Source: Isoetes taiwanensis
Lineage: Eukaryota; Streptophyta; Lycopodiopsida; Isoetales; Isoetaceae
NCBI GenBank assembly: GCA_021234155.1
Contig: JAJEKV010000032.1
Coordinates: 9,121,551-9,185,550 of the forward strand
Reading direction: 5' to 3'
DNA: 64,000 nucleotides
The position numbers and the translations under genes are program-made. The notes under the pieces were generated by a model. The model saw only the letters and a list, made by a program, of their open reading frames with translations, ran no database searches and had not been told where the DNA came from. This document shows, one piece after another, positions 44,631 through 54,949 of the stretch (positions within the stretch are counted from its first letter, which is position 1; every line of letters begins with the position of its first letter).

Positions 44631-45591
44631 CTCATCTATCATTCGGCATCCATTGCAACGAAATGCCTTACGATGGCATCATAGAGACACAACATGACAA
44701 TACAAACCACCATGATGCAAAATGGTAGTAGACATACCCGATTCTTGAAGTGGATTTGATGTTACCTTTCCGTGTTGATGGAAACAATCTAGATCTGCTT
44801 GAGATTCTTTTACATTTGTAACACAACTAATAATTGAACATACCCGCAATGGCATGTTTTGGTCTCTAACATTGCTCGCTTCGCTTTTGATTGTGAGTTC
44901 GCATTGAATGTGTGGTCTAGAGGAACCCGATTTGGTTTTTTCCCTATCATCTTCATCATCCCCGCCACTTTTACTATTTTCCTCCTCGTCGGGTTGGATT
45001 TTGCCTATGCTTTCTCTTGGGTCTAGAAGAACCGGCCTCTCGCTTTCTCATCGGGAGTTTTATAATAATCAGAAGCTCTTCCACCAACAACCTCCCCTTT
45101 TATATGCAGATAATAAGCCACGCCCGGGTTCCAGGAGCCATTCCACCCCATGTATGTGGCTTCCCTGTAATTCTTTTGTAAATTTGTATGAACTCTTTGT
45201 ATTGTTCATTGCCCGATTCTTCAACCCGCATGCAAAGAAAACATATGCCTTAATTTTTCAGTTTGAACAAAACATTTGGGGAAAATAATTGGTAGCCGAT
45301 TTATTTGGAACTCACACCCCAAAGCTTCTTTAGATCTTCGTGGGGCACAATCTCTTGTTTGAGGAGAGATTTCATCGGTAACCAAGCATGGCGCTCAATT
45401 CTCGACTCCATTAGGGTTCAATCGGCAAGAAGCAAAAAAACGTAAGAAGAGGTGATTATTTTTAATTCAAAAAGGTGGACAATGACGCGTGGCATAAAAT
45501 TCAAAAATAACCGGACGCCATTAATTCGCACTCCGAACCTCCGCTTCGGTATGCACTACATCCGATTCTACCACAAAGGTGGTGCCAAAAT

Positions 45592-46910
45592 GTGGGCGCC
45601 AAAATGCACGTTTTGATACACCACGCCGTGCTTTTACCCAAAGTGTCGGATCTTAAAGATGAAAAGCAATTCATCTTTATGGATGAGAAGGTTTTCAAGA
45701 AGTTAATGGAAGTTGCCGGATTGTGGGTGAACCGTAGCTCGGTGATCGACCATGGTGAGTTTCGGGACAAGCCATCCAAAGACTTCTTTAACAAGACCGG
45801 CTCGTTGTTACGAGGTATGTCGAATGCGAGGTGTCACAAATGTTCGATGAAATAATAGAAGGCAAGACGTATTTAAAGGTGCGGTCGTGGTATAGCGGAG
45901 ATTTGATTGCAAAAACAGGGCAACCCGACATCAGAACCCTCACTTTTATGAGGCGAGAAATTTTATCTTATGCCACAAATTTTGCCGCAAAAGGATTTCG
46001 ATAGCTTCGAGGAATTGCTTCAGGCTTTTCCTGATTTGACTGAACAGAGAATACTTGATATATCAGATACTGATACAGAGTACGTGAAGGCTAACTATAA
46101 CAAGGATCATACACTAGGTAACCCACCGTAGCCTTCCGAGCCAATCGGGAAATATTCTAAAGCCGTAAGAGGCTAGAAAAAGAAAAGAAAAGAAAAATAT
46201 TGTCATAGCAGGTGACAAAGGATGGCATCCCTACTTCCTCTCCAAAGGTCGAGAATGCCACATTGATATTTATTGACATCCTGAGGGATGAACAAGGTAT
46301 GGGATTGCAAGAAATACACAGACCTTTTACAAGGATAGCTACCATGACTACCGCAAAAGTTTATCACTTGGTTATTATCATGCGCTCGTGAATTTACCCA
46401 ATTGCTTGTACAAATGTAAGCAAATTCAGGGAGGTGGCCACCGCCTTTGGGTTCTTATGAAGAAATGGGTGGGAGAGAGCAAACGAAGGGTGAAAGAATA
46501 TCGCGATATATATTAGTCATATGTGCATTAACGGGAGTGACGCTCGTGTAGCACCCGGCGGGGCAACCCTGAAATGAGAGCTTCGTTTATCTCCACGCGG
46601 CAAGGCTCCTAAGCAAACACCATTGCCTCCAATGCCAATTCGTTAACAGGTAATGAGGATGCCGATAACAAGATAAAAAAGAAGTTTCAAACTCTTTTTA
46701 CAGGCAAATCAAGATACAAATGGGCAGCAATGGAAGGAGATCTTGTATTGAAATGCCAGCTGAAAACCTCATATGCCTATTATATTGTTGATCGGTTTTG
46801 GTGCCTCCACCGACGGTTTCGCCCTCGGATTTCTTTTCGCTGGGATTTTCTTCGTGTCGCTCTTATGCAAGGCAAAAGAGCTGGCCTTTGAAAGTTCAGG
46901 TAAAGTGTGC
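45592..46910 (+). CDS. spliced or broken gene, unidentified
   Basis: An ATG at 45,604 begins MHVLIHHAVLLPKVSDLKDE, then FIFMDEKVFKKLMEVAGLWV. Coding-like segments follow in other frames: EIIEGKTYLKVRSWYSGDLI, then PDIRTLTFMRREILSYATNF (45,845-46,005), DFDSFEELLQAFPDLTEQRI (about 45,990-46,120) and GIPTSSPKVENATLIFIDIL (about 46,215-46,285). I do not recognise the family. The start overlaps a GGCGCCAAAA motif (45,595-45,604), E2F-like, and diverges from the first exon of the minus-strand protease gene 190 bases away, so the two may share a promoter. Shifts between segments may be introns or damage. Confidence 0.35.
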
Positions 46911-46946
46911 CGTTTCCTGAGGTCCTTCTTGTAAACGCTTGAGAAA

Positions 46947-47212
46947 ATGGCCAGTCAAACTACTGGGGGATCTGAAGAAGAGGAGAAAGCAGAGAATGCA
47001 GAGGCTAATCCTTTGCTGCCCAACATCAGTATTACCCAAAACACAGATATATCAGGGTTGGATGCCATTTTGGATAACCTCGATGCTAAAGGCTACGAGG
47101 AGAGAATGCAAGAAACAAAGCGCTTCTTTGGAATCGGAAATTTAAAAAGGTATTGATGCCCTAGAACCTACTTTCCAAAAACTAGAGGCACTAAAACCGT
47201 AAGCTTGATGTG
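46947..47212 (+). CDS. small acidic protein, unidentified
   Basis: Starts in a good plant context (gaaaATGGcc) with MASQTTGGSEEEEKAENAEA. It continues NTDISGLDAILDNLDAKGYE and ERMQETKRFFGIG. The 69-codon frame closes at 47,156, but a one-base shift continues as GIDALEPTFQKLEALKP to a TAA at 47,210. Strongly acidic N-terminus, helical remainder, no membrane segment. It could be an exon of the unknown gene just upstream. No family is recognised. Confidence 0.35.
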
Positions 47213-47715
47213 TACATGCCATTCTTGACAGCTAACATAGGTTTGAATAAATGGGCGATTGGCCAAGCATGGAAACAGACCAAGATGAGTCCGTTGGGGA
47301 CACAAGAGCATCAGGTACCTGCAAGAAGTCAAGATCTTTCATCCACACCCAGATTGCCAACGAGCCTGAGAAGGAATTTATAGGCGTGATCGCAGTTAGG
47401 CGATAATGAAAATGTAGAGCCCTGATTCACATGTGGGAGCGATCGAAATGCCATGGGCGTTGAGATTCTAGAGGTCACAAAGTTATTCGAGAGATGGACA
47501 CAACACAAGCTATGGAATTGGGTAGAGCGATGTCATCCGAGATTGCCAATGAATTGGGTGTGATACCCGATAGTGTATCCAAATACAATCACAAGAATGA
47601 TAATTGCATCCCTATTGTACATTACATCCTTCAATGGAAATTTTGTTTCGTGAATATGTTTTACCATATCTTTTTGTCTTTACTATTACTTGGTGCATGT
47701 TTAATGTTGAAAATA

Positions 47716-47729
47716 ATCGCGTCCGCGAT
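47716..47729. repeat. isolated GC palindrome
   Basis: ATCGCGTCCGCGAT, one base off the palindrome family seen at 28.6-32.1 kb, lies here in otherwise AT-rich sequence. Confidence 0.7.
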
Positions 47730-48114
47730 CATCCTCAGGGTAAATACATAGCTTTAAATAGTGAAATGTTTGTGTTATGCCTACCCATCGCACCTTTCAT
47801 CGCACGTAATGCTCTCATATGGTGTTAATAAAAAGCTCATTATTTTGTCTCTTTTCAATCACAAAAGATGGCGTTCATGATTCTTGCGATAACATCGAAA
47901 GCATTCCATACTACTACATTCTACTCAATGATGGACCTTTGCATGAGCAAGTAAAACTGTATTTTGAACAACGAATCATTGGTAGAATTTGTACTAAAAA
48001 ACGCCAACTTTTACTCGGGCTTGCTAGTAGTTTCGCAATATATGGCTAACCAAGAACCTATTTCATGCTAAACGAGAATTCCAAATTTCTCTAACTAATT
48101 AATTCATGCTTTAA

Positions 48115-49040
48115 TCTGGTTTCATGGAATGCTTGATGCGATTATAACGGATAGAGATCCATTACTTTGCAACAGATTCTGGTTTGGACTTATGAAGAAT
48201 CTAGGTACGGTTTTAAAGTTTGCCACAATCTATCATCTTCAAACGGATGGGCAAAGTGAGGACGGAACCGTGTCATTGAAGGTATGATGCGAGGTTATGT
48301 TGTAAAAAGGCAAAGTCAATGGGAAGAGTATTTGTATCTTCTGGAGTTTGCTTACAATTACAACGTTCATTCGGTTAGCCAGAGAACTCTCTTTGAAATG
48401 ATGTATAGATATTCCTTGCAATCTCCAATTTATGAAACTAGGGGGAGAAGTGTTAGCTTGGATGAAGAGACATTCTACAAGAAGTAAAAAGCTCATATCC
48501 AAAAGAGCCAAGAATTAATGATTTTTAGACTTTGGTAAGAAACGAAGAAAAGTTGACTATGAAAAAGGTCACTAGGTTTGGGGTTTGGATACATATTCCT
48601 AAGAAACGACTATAAAACAATGGGTAATATATATATCTAAAACCGGCTCTTCGCTATTACTGTCCATTTCAATTTGATGACAAATCGGGCTAAAAATGCC
48701 TATTGCTTACGCTTGTATGGAATGTGGACTAATCGCAAGATCCATGGAATACCAAAACCCTATAAGGGAAGTGAAATTTCTCCTGAGATCTTGCAGAAAA
48801 TGGAACATGCGGACCCTTCCAACATGAAGGGTGATGAGGAGGTGCTCGAACCGTAAAACAATTCTCACTCATCAAGATAAGGAGACACGAACTACTTCTT
48901 ATCGAAAGGTATTTAGTTAAGTTCAAATTTCATCCATCTTTCGGGTGTCATGGTATTCTAAGAACTAGCTTTTAAGGAATACAAAGCACTTGTGGATGAA
49001 TATGAACAAAGTTTATGAACGGTTAAGCAAAGTTACAGGT
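48115..49040 (+). mobile_element. chromoviral Ty3 remnant (integrase core end to chromodomain)
   Basis: The integrase core is clear: GMLDAIITDRDPLLCNRFWF (48,128-48,190), FATIYHLQTDGQSEDGTV with one shift near 48,278, then RQSQWEEYLYLLEFAYNYN and LFEMMYRYSLQSPI. The catalytic D of SDRDP-type and the glutamate-side YHLQTDGQSE are visible (family 'sDRDp.f.s.fW...YHPQTDGQtEr.n'). A C-terminal part (KNAYCLRLYG, then KPYKG) and a chromodomain-like piece (TTSYRK, YLVKFKFHPSF, 48,890-48,945) follow. Stops throughout. Upstream pol and gag are not recognisable, and LTRs were not found; 'ttaggggaagttt' (49,429) may be a polypurine tract. Confidence 0.75.
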
Positions 49041-49196
49041 TAAGTAACCTCTTGTTATTTGAATACCTTTATTATTAAAAAGTTGCAATTTTGCCGACAA
49101 AGAAATATCTAAAGATTGATATGTGTTGGCGTGAATTAGAATCTTTATTAATGATTATAAAGACGCCAAGACCTCTAACCTAATTTTGAGGCTATC

Positions 49197-49410
49197 TTTA
49201 AAGGAACTAAGATGAAAGAGGCCATTCCTAAATGAGTGGAATGAATATCTCTAAGGAATTGAGATGAAAGACCTCTAAAGGAACTGTGGCAATTCCTAAG
49301 AGAACCGGATTGCACATCTTTAAAGGAATTGAGATGGGAGACCTCTAAACTAATTGAGCTTTATTCTTAAATGAACTGAAATAACATCTTAAAAAGAATT
49401 AAGATGAAAC
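49197..49410. repeat. degenerate tandem repeat, 65-70-base unit
   Basis: The phrase 'aaaggaattgagatgaaagacctctaaa' and variants recurs four times (about 49,199, 49,255, 49,322 and 49,394), each followed by 'attc(c/t)taa'. It lies just after the chromoviral coding end, so it may be that element's 3' untranslated part. Confidence 0.7.
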
Positions 49411-49984
49411 AATTTTTCCTCGAGCCAAGTTAGGGGAAGTTTACTCAAGCTCAACACTAACTTGCCCCCGTGATATATATATATTGGGTGATAGTTATAT
49501 TGGTTAATAGGAATATTTATTTTAAGAGCTAAACTTTAAGGTTAGAATAAACTTTAAAGAAGTAGACGGCTTGCATTGCTCATAACCTAATTGTATGAAT
49601 GAAATTGTTTAACTACTTAGATTACACTTATTGAATTGCTAGTTGAATTTCTCGCTAAATATAATTGTGAATTGCGCTTATTTTCCATTTGGAATTAGAG
49701 CGTGTACAAGACGCATGCATTTGATAGACAGTAGATAGGGTGCAGTGCAAAAACGATGCGTATGATAGACGTGAAAGCGCAGTGCAATAAAAGCGCAACG
49801 CGCATGCATTGCACGGGTTTGGCGAATAGGGGTTTTGCTACATGAAGACCGCTTCTAACTCATTTGGAGAACCATTTTGTTTATGCCTTATGCAACAGCT
49901 TTTCGTGGGATGGAAAAGTTTTGCTGGCTTGTGTAGAGAGCCTTAGGGCTTCAAAATCCAGGGTTTCATATTTTTTCCCGTCCT

Positions 49985-50250
49985 TGTATTAATAAAAGAG
50001 GTGAGGCATTTGTACCTGGGGCAAGGCATAGTTGCATGCTGTTTTGTGGATAAGCAGATTCTTTATGTTTTTTGTAGGCATTTCTTCTAAAGCCTCTTTG
50101 GTGCTGCCTAGTTTGACATGGGGTTCAATTCCTCGGGTGTTGTATAATGGTTTGAAATCATATCCTATAGTGCAGTTATAGCCTTTTTTCGACAGTCGCT
50201 TTAACCATCTGTGTTTAGCGTTGATGAGCGTTATTTTAACCATCATTCAA
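49985..50250 (-). other. open frame, coding-like, unidentified
   Basis: The minus-strand frame begins MMVKITLINAKHRWLKRLSK and contains YDFKPLYNTRGIEPHVKLGS. Basic and without stop for 85 codons. No family is recognised and no neighbour gives context. Confidence 0.25.
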
Positions 50251-50499
50251 TTAAATTGGGTTTATGTCTTAATTTTGGGACAAATTTCATATTGCATGTT
50301 TTTAGTAGCATATTCAAATTCACACATTTCACCTCAAAATTATGAAAACGTAATATCATGTTATTTACAAAATAGTCAATATTTCACAATATAGCACCAT
50401 ATCATAAAACGATAACAAAAATTTACATAGTTCAACTTTTCTTTAAGCACCCCAATGATATCATGTATTTCTGACATCACGAGGTATTGTAATTCTAGC

Positions 50500-53300
50500 A
50501 TTTTCTAATTTTGGAATAGTGTTTGGAGTCCATGAGTAGAAACACTTTCTTAATCTAGCCAAGATCCAAGGTCACTTTCCGGTTCTCCTCATCTCTTTGT
50601 CCCAGCAAATGCAGTACCTTTTCTTTGCTCCGTCGTTGGTCAAGCGATGCTTTGGACACCACCATTCCACCCGCACATGGTTGAGACAATATTACCTTCT
50701 TCTTTGCATTGCAAATGTCGAGGAGATAGTGAACTTCCCAACCACACTGGATATGTATCTAAATCTGATGAAACTTTACTACTACAAATTGGTGGCATTC
50801 CAAGTGGAGTGGAAAGGTTCATAAGCATCCATGCCTAGAAACTTTGGCCTATTGTTCTTAGGACCAACATAGTGTTTGTCCCGGAAGGAGGAGGAGCATA
50901 TTGCTTAGAGATACTACTTACGGTGTCATCAAAATCCTCAGCACCTGCTAAGGTCTTCCACTAGTCTTAGAGGCAACCACCCTTCACTTTCAATTCATCA
51001 CGAGGATGTCTATCTCCCCAACAGGTTAATCACCTTCTTCGATGGCCACCAAAATTTACGGTTGGTGTCATCTGGATTAGTTTATAATGTAAAATCTTGA
51101 TCTTGGATTCCTTCCTTAGTCAATCAATTGCTTCACTTCTTCAGTAGGTTTTAAAGCTTTTGGTTGACCTAGAGGTATCATCAAACGCCATTCTCATCTC
51201 TACGCCACTTATTTCCTCCCTCCCTCTCCTCATCCTCTGAAGGTCTCATCTTCCATTGGAAGATTGATCCCATCTCTCACCCAAAAAGTGAAGCTGAGAG
51301 GCTTTGGAATGACCTTCAAGATCCAATGTATAACCATCCACAAAGCTCTTCCATCCGGGCACTTCTTCTATGAGCTATATAGGGTTTGGAGTAGTGCATT
51401 CATGCAAGATTTCCATTAGCCTAGGAAAGTTAGTCCTTGTTCCTTTGCTTAGGTATACAACCTGTTGCCAAATAATGCATCCCACATCTCATGGGTATGC
51501 CGGGCATAAGAAACCCTAAATTAACTCTTTCAAATGTCCCCGGCTGTTAAGTAGGATGGGAAAGAAACATCCACCTGTTCTTATTTTGGCCAGCACAATT
51601 ATCAAGTTGCAAGAGAAACCTTTTGGGTAGATCTTGAGGTTTATACGTGAAGTTGAAGCTCCAACATGTTCATTGAACCCGTAGCCTAAACCTTGCCTTG
51701 CTGAACTTTCAATATTGTTAGGGTTTCCATCCTAACAATGCTCTATGTAGTGCACAGCTGGCATGGGTCACAGGTGACCATTGTATCCATTTTCATAGTT
51801 TCTCCAAACACCTCATGATACTCCCAATATGAAAATCTGGACCATCACTCCACAACTCCAAACTAAAATGGCCATAGTAAGGTTTGATTACGCCCATGCA
51901 AGGTGCCCGATCATTGAGATCTGTAAAGGGTATGATCTTCCCACATGACTTTGGTATGTGCTTGAATTGTGGAAGACAAGTCTTTTTCTTTGGTCCATCT
52001 TGTCATGTATAATATACATAAATAGTTATTGGGTTCCAATCACGAGATAAAGTCCTCCACATCCAATAACATGATCTACATGTGATAGTTGGTCAGTCAT
52101 GTCCCTTCATATGCTCCTATCCCTAGCCCAGCTGACTAGGTTGCACAGTCTTATCAAAGAGTCTCCTTCAGCTTAGCACATAAATTGCACTTTGCAAAGT
52201 TGTTTGAGTTGCTATGGTGACATGGGGTCAATGCTTCTTCATAACCTACTAAAGCTAGGTTGGGATGTGGAAGAATTTAGTCTCAGTAGAATTCACTTCT
52301 TCCAAAATACTCTTTTGGTAATGTGATGTAACCTTTCTCAACAACTGCTCCCTTTTCATCCCATACGCTTTTTATTGTGCTAGACTACTGCATTGAAATC
52401 AATATTTTCAAATATCTCACAGCAGCAGGTCCTAATTTATTGGTATCAACAAACCATTATTTCCATGTAAAGCAATCATGTTCCCCTCTGCCTGTTTTTG
52501 CCAATTATGCCATGAAAAGTTGGAATTGCATGCTTTTGCACATATCCATTTGCCTAGCAAAGGTATCTTTTGTTTGGAGTTTCTTTCATCTTGAAGTGCA
52601 TGCTCGAAGAAGATTGTGTGTACATATGAGTCCTCTCTCATCAGCAGTGTACTCTTGAAAAGTGACTCTTGCTTCCACCAATTGTTCTATTGTGAAAGAA
52701 TTGCATACAATCCTCCAACAACAATCTGGGCCCCTAACCTTCACCATTGTCTCACGTTTGGTGTCACTAATCAACTTAGCTCTTTGCTAGATGATATCAA
52801 ACTGTACGATACTTCTCCCCTTTTGCCCTGAGTTTAAGTTCCAACTGCCAATGGATCAATATCAAGACAATCATTGTCCCCAACAACCTCGGTTTCACGG
52901 AAAAATAATCCTCCACAAATTGAACACTACTTATAGGCATGCCATGTCTACCCGAGAACCTCGATTGTTGACACAACCAAAACATTCCTTGTCACCAAAC
53001 CTTTACCTTTCGGTTGTCTTCCAACATCGAGAATTGCAATACCAATATTGTCTTCCTAGCCTTTCATCATTCTTGACTTGACGAGGATCACCTTTAGCAC
53101 AATGACTCCTTGGCCTACTATTTCCTTGTTGCACTTGTGCATGATTCTCACCTTCTTGTTCCTCCATTGCACCCTACTATAGAGGACTAATTGTTTTCTT
53201 CAACATTCTTGCTAGGAGTTGGTTTTCATTGATATTGCTCTTTTCACCATCTTGAGTTGGAGAGGCACCATTGACCTAGGCAAAATTGCACCCAACACAG
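50500..53300 (-). pseudogene. second DUF7869-type transposase copy, degenerate
   Basis: Read downward, it shows the same motif order as the copy at 22.8-28 kb: a Cys region (QYWYCNSRCWKTTER, about 53,040), CNSFTIEQLVEARVTFQEYT (about 52,700), FAKCNLCAKLKETL (about 52,190), HDKMDQ (about 52,005) with CLPQFKHIPKSCGKIIPF after a shift, HTHEMWDALFGNR (about 51,500-51,460), NFPRLMEILHECTTPNPI and LIEEVPGWKSFVDGYTLD (51,440-51,320), and KHYVGPKNNRPKFLGMDAYE (about 50,890-50,830). The DNC..QNKN motif was not found. Numerous stops and shifts. Sequence between motifs is quite different from the first copy, so the two are not a recent duplication. Confidence 0.6.
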
Positions 53301-53662
53301 CAGTCAATGGTAAGAAAAAAATTATTACACCATAGATAAAAAAAGGAAATGCGATACATTTATGGAATATGTAGAGAGTAAATCAAATTTTTTTTTTAAA
53401 AGCAGAAATTCCTTGGAAATAGGTTTAATATAATAATAACAATGAAGTAAGCGAAATCATTTAAAACAAGAATTTTCATGGCAACAACAAAGGAAATGAC
53501 ATTTATATAAATATATCCAAATTTTAATTATCAAAATTTGGATATATGATCTGAAAAAGACATATAACTAATAGGCGTGAGAATTTATTATCCATAATAT
53601 ATACTACAAGCTAGATAATATAGGCAAATGCGCTTTGGCGTGTTATTTGAAAAGAGGCAATA

Positions 53663-53700
53663 GAATTATTCAGCTAATTTCTAATTAACCCTATATAAAT
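53663..53700 (+). promoter_or_regulatory. promoter-like module, copy 1
   Basis: 'attattcagctaatttctaatta' precedes CCTATATAAATCC, the TATA box of a putative transcription unit whose leader is GC-richer. The same arrangement recurs at 54,858-54,893. Confidence 0.45.
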
Positions 53701-53874
53701 CCGGTTCAAGCTCTCTCAAGACCTCCGATACGTCTAATTTTTTAAGCAGCCGTAGGCGTTCAGCCTCGGCGTCGACCTTCATGAGAACCGAATCTCTCCC
53801 GAAGGCGTCGGGTTGAAGAACCGCTCAATTCCCCTCATTGATTTTCTTTCCCAATTCTCCCTCGATTAGGTCGG

Positions 53875-54125
53875 AGGATGATTCTAGGAGCCCCCCGTTA
53901 TGGAAGAGGTTAGGCTCCTCGATTCCCTCTGATTACGAGGAGGAAGAGGAGGAAGAGGAAGAGGAGTTGGAGGAAGAGGAGGGAGATGTCCTCCCAAGAG
54001 CATGACGCTCGCCCGAGGGGGTTGGCTGACCTGGCTTGAGAGGAATGAGTATCTCGGAGGAGGAGGAGGAGGAGGAGGACCGGAAGAAGATGCGACAGAC
54101 CGACGGTTGGGAGTGGTTAAAAAGA
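53875..54125 (+). other. coding-like acidic low-complexity segment
   Basis: The plus-strand frame reads SRSPPLWKRLGSSIPSDYEE followed by a glutamate run (GAGGAGGAA repeats at 53,937-53,990), and a second run at 54,056-54,080 precedes DRKKMRQTDGWEWLKRDERY. It sits about 180 bases downstream of the TATA box at 53,690 and may be an exon of an unknown gene. The opposite-strand serine-rich frame is a shadow of the repeat. Confidence 0.3.
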
Positions 54126-54857
54126 GATGAACGGTACATGTGATTTCTTTTTGTTTTGTTTTGCACCTTTTCTTTCTTTTCTAACACCTTTCTTTCTTCT
54201 TTGTTGCGGTATGGGAAGAAAAGTGATGATGCGAATCTAAGGCGGCCCATTTTGTTCCATTCTTCTGAAGTTTTGGACAACTCAGGGCATTTTTTTTTTT
54301 CTGTAAATTGTGTGAAAAGCCTTCAGACAGCGCTTCCAAGCCGGACATCTGTACATACAAGCTGTTTTAATGAAATCAAGCAGGTTTTCTTCATAAACTT
54401 TGTCTTCAAGCGGTTTTCTTCAAGCAGTTTTTACGTACATAAATTTTTGGATAAAATCAAGCTGTATTCTCCAATTATTTTTGGCTCCGTATTTTCTCTA
54501 AAAATTTTGTCTCTAGAATTTTGTATACGCAATTTTGTCTCAACAAAGTCCTAGGAACACTATAAATCAACCATGAGAAATCTCACGATTAGATCACGGT
54601 AACCATAGGAAATTTTCCTATCACGTTAAAACAATTCCCCAACCTTACAAGTCATTTTTTTAGCCTTCATAATTTTGCCTTTAAATCATTTTAATGTAGC
54701 CTATATAAAATTTCTAAATTCTATTTTTTTGAATGCAATAAATGGAATAAAATGCCGTGAATTTATTGCATAAGTACAATATTCTCCTATATACCATATA
54801 CATGTCGTAATGCGGCGGGGAAATGTCGCCGAGGCGTGTTAATTCAAGCAATCAATT

Positions 54858-54893
54858 ATTCAGCTAACTTTTTCTAATTGTGCCTATATAAAT
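54858..54893 (+). promoter_or_regulatory. promoter-like module, copy 2
   Basis: 'aattattcagctaactttttctaatt' precedes GCCTATATAAATCC, matching the module at 53,663-53,700. Both are preceded by 'gcgtgtta'. Confidence 0.45.
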
Positions 54894-54949
54894 CCATTTC
54901 TGTCTCAAAGTTCCTACATTTCTTCCCTTCCTTCATCACGATTTGCGGT

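Larger units (their letters stand above)
41100..45411 (-). pseudogene. Ulp1-like (C48) cysteine protease gene, spliced, degenerate
   Basis: Protease domain, read downward: MEYYLILQGMSHPFHFFDPL (about 41,790-41,720) matches the 'FF...f...L' segment of Ulp1 proteases. IYHFDSSGLHGR (about 41,545) carries the catalytic Asp region, and TPLQTDGHSCGPAVCSFMHK (about 41,370-41,310) carries the Gln and catalytic Cys (Q.DG.SCG). The C-terminal exon starts after an intron (GTAAGT donor at about 41,264) at about 41,194 (VVDISDQDLVDVRVFMLEVL). The catalytic His exon was not identified. An acidic segment (43,082-42,603; EPNADAGDEVDKETPDPGQD) lies upstream. The probable first exon is 45,411-45,316 (MESRIERHAWLPMKSLLKQE, ending at a GTGAGT donor). 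The CCACCA array at 44.0-44.6 kb falls between, in a presumed intron. Ulp1-type proteases are commonly carried by plant DNA transposons; the link of all these exons into one gene is inference. Confidence 0.5.

Noticed and set aside
44022-44635. Open frames up to 189 codons across the TGGTGG array
   Set aside because: Same artefact as in the left array.
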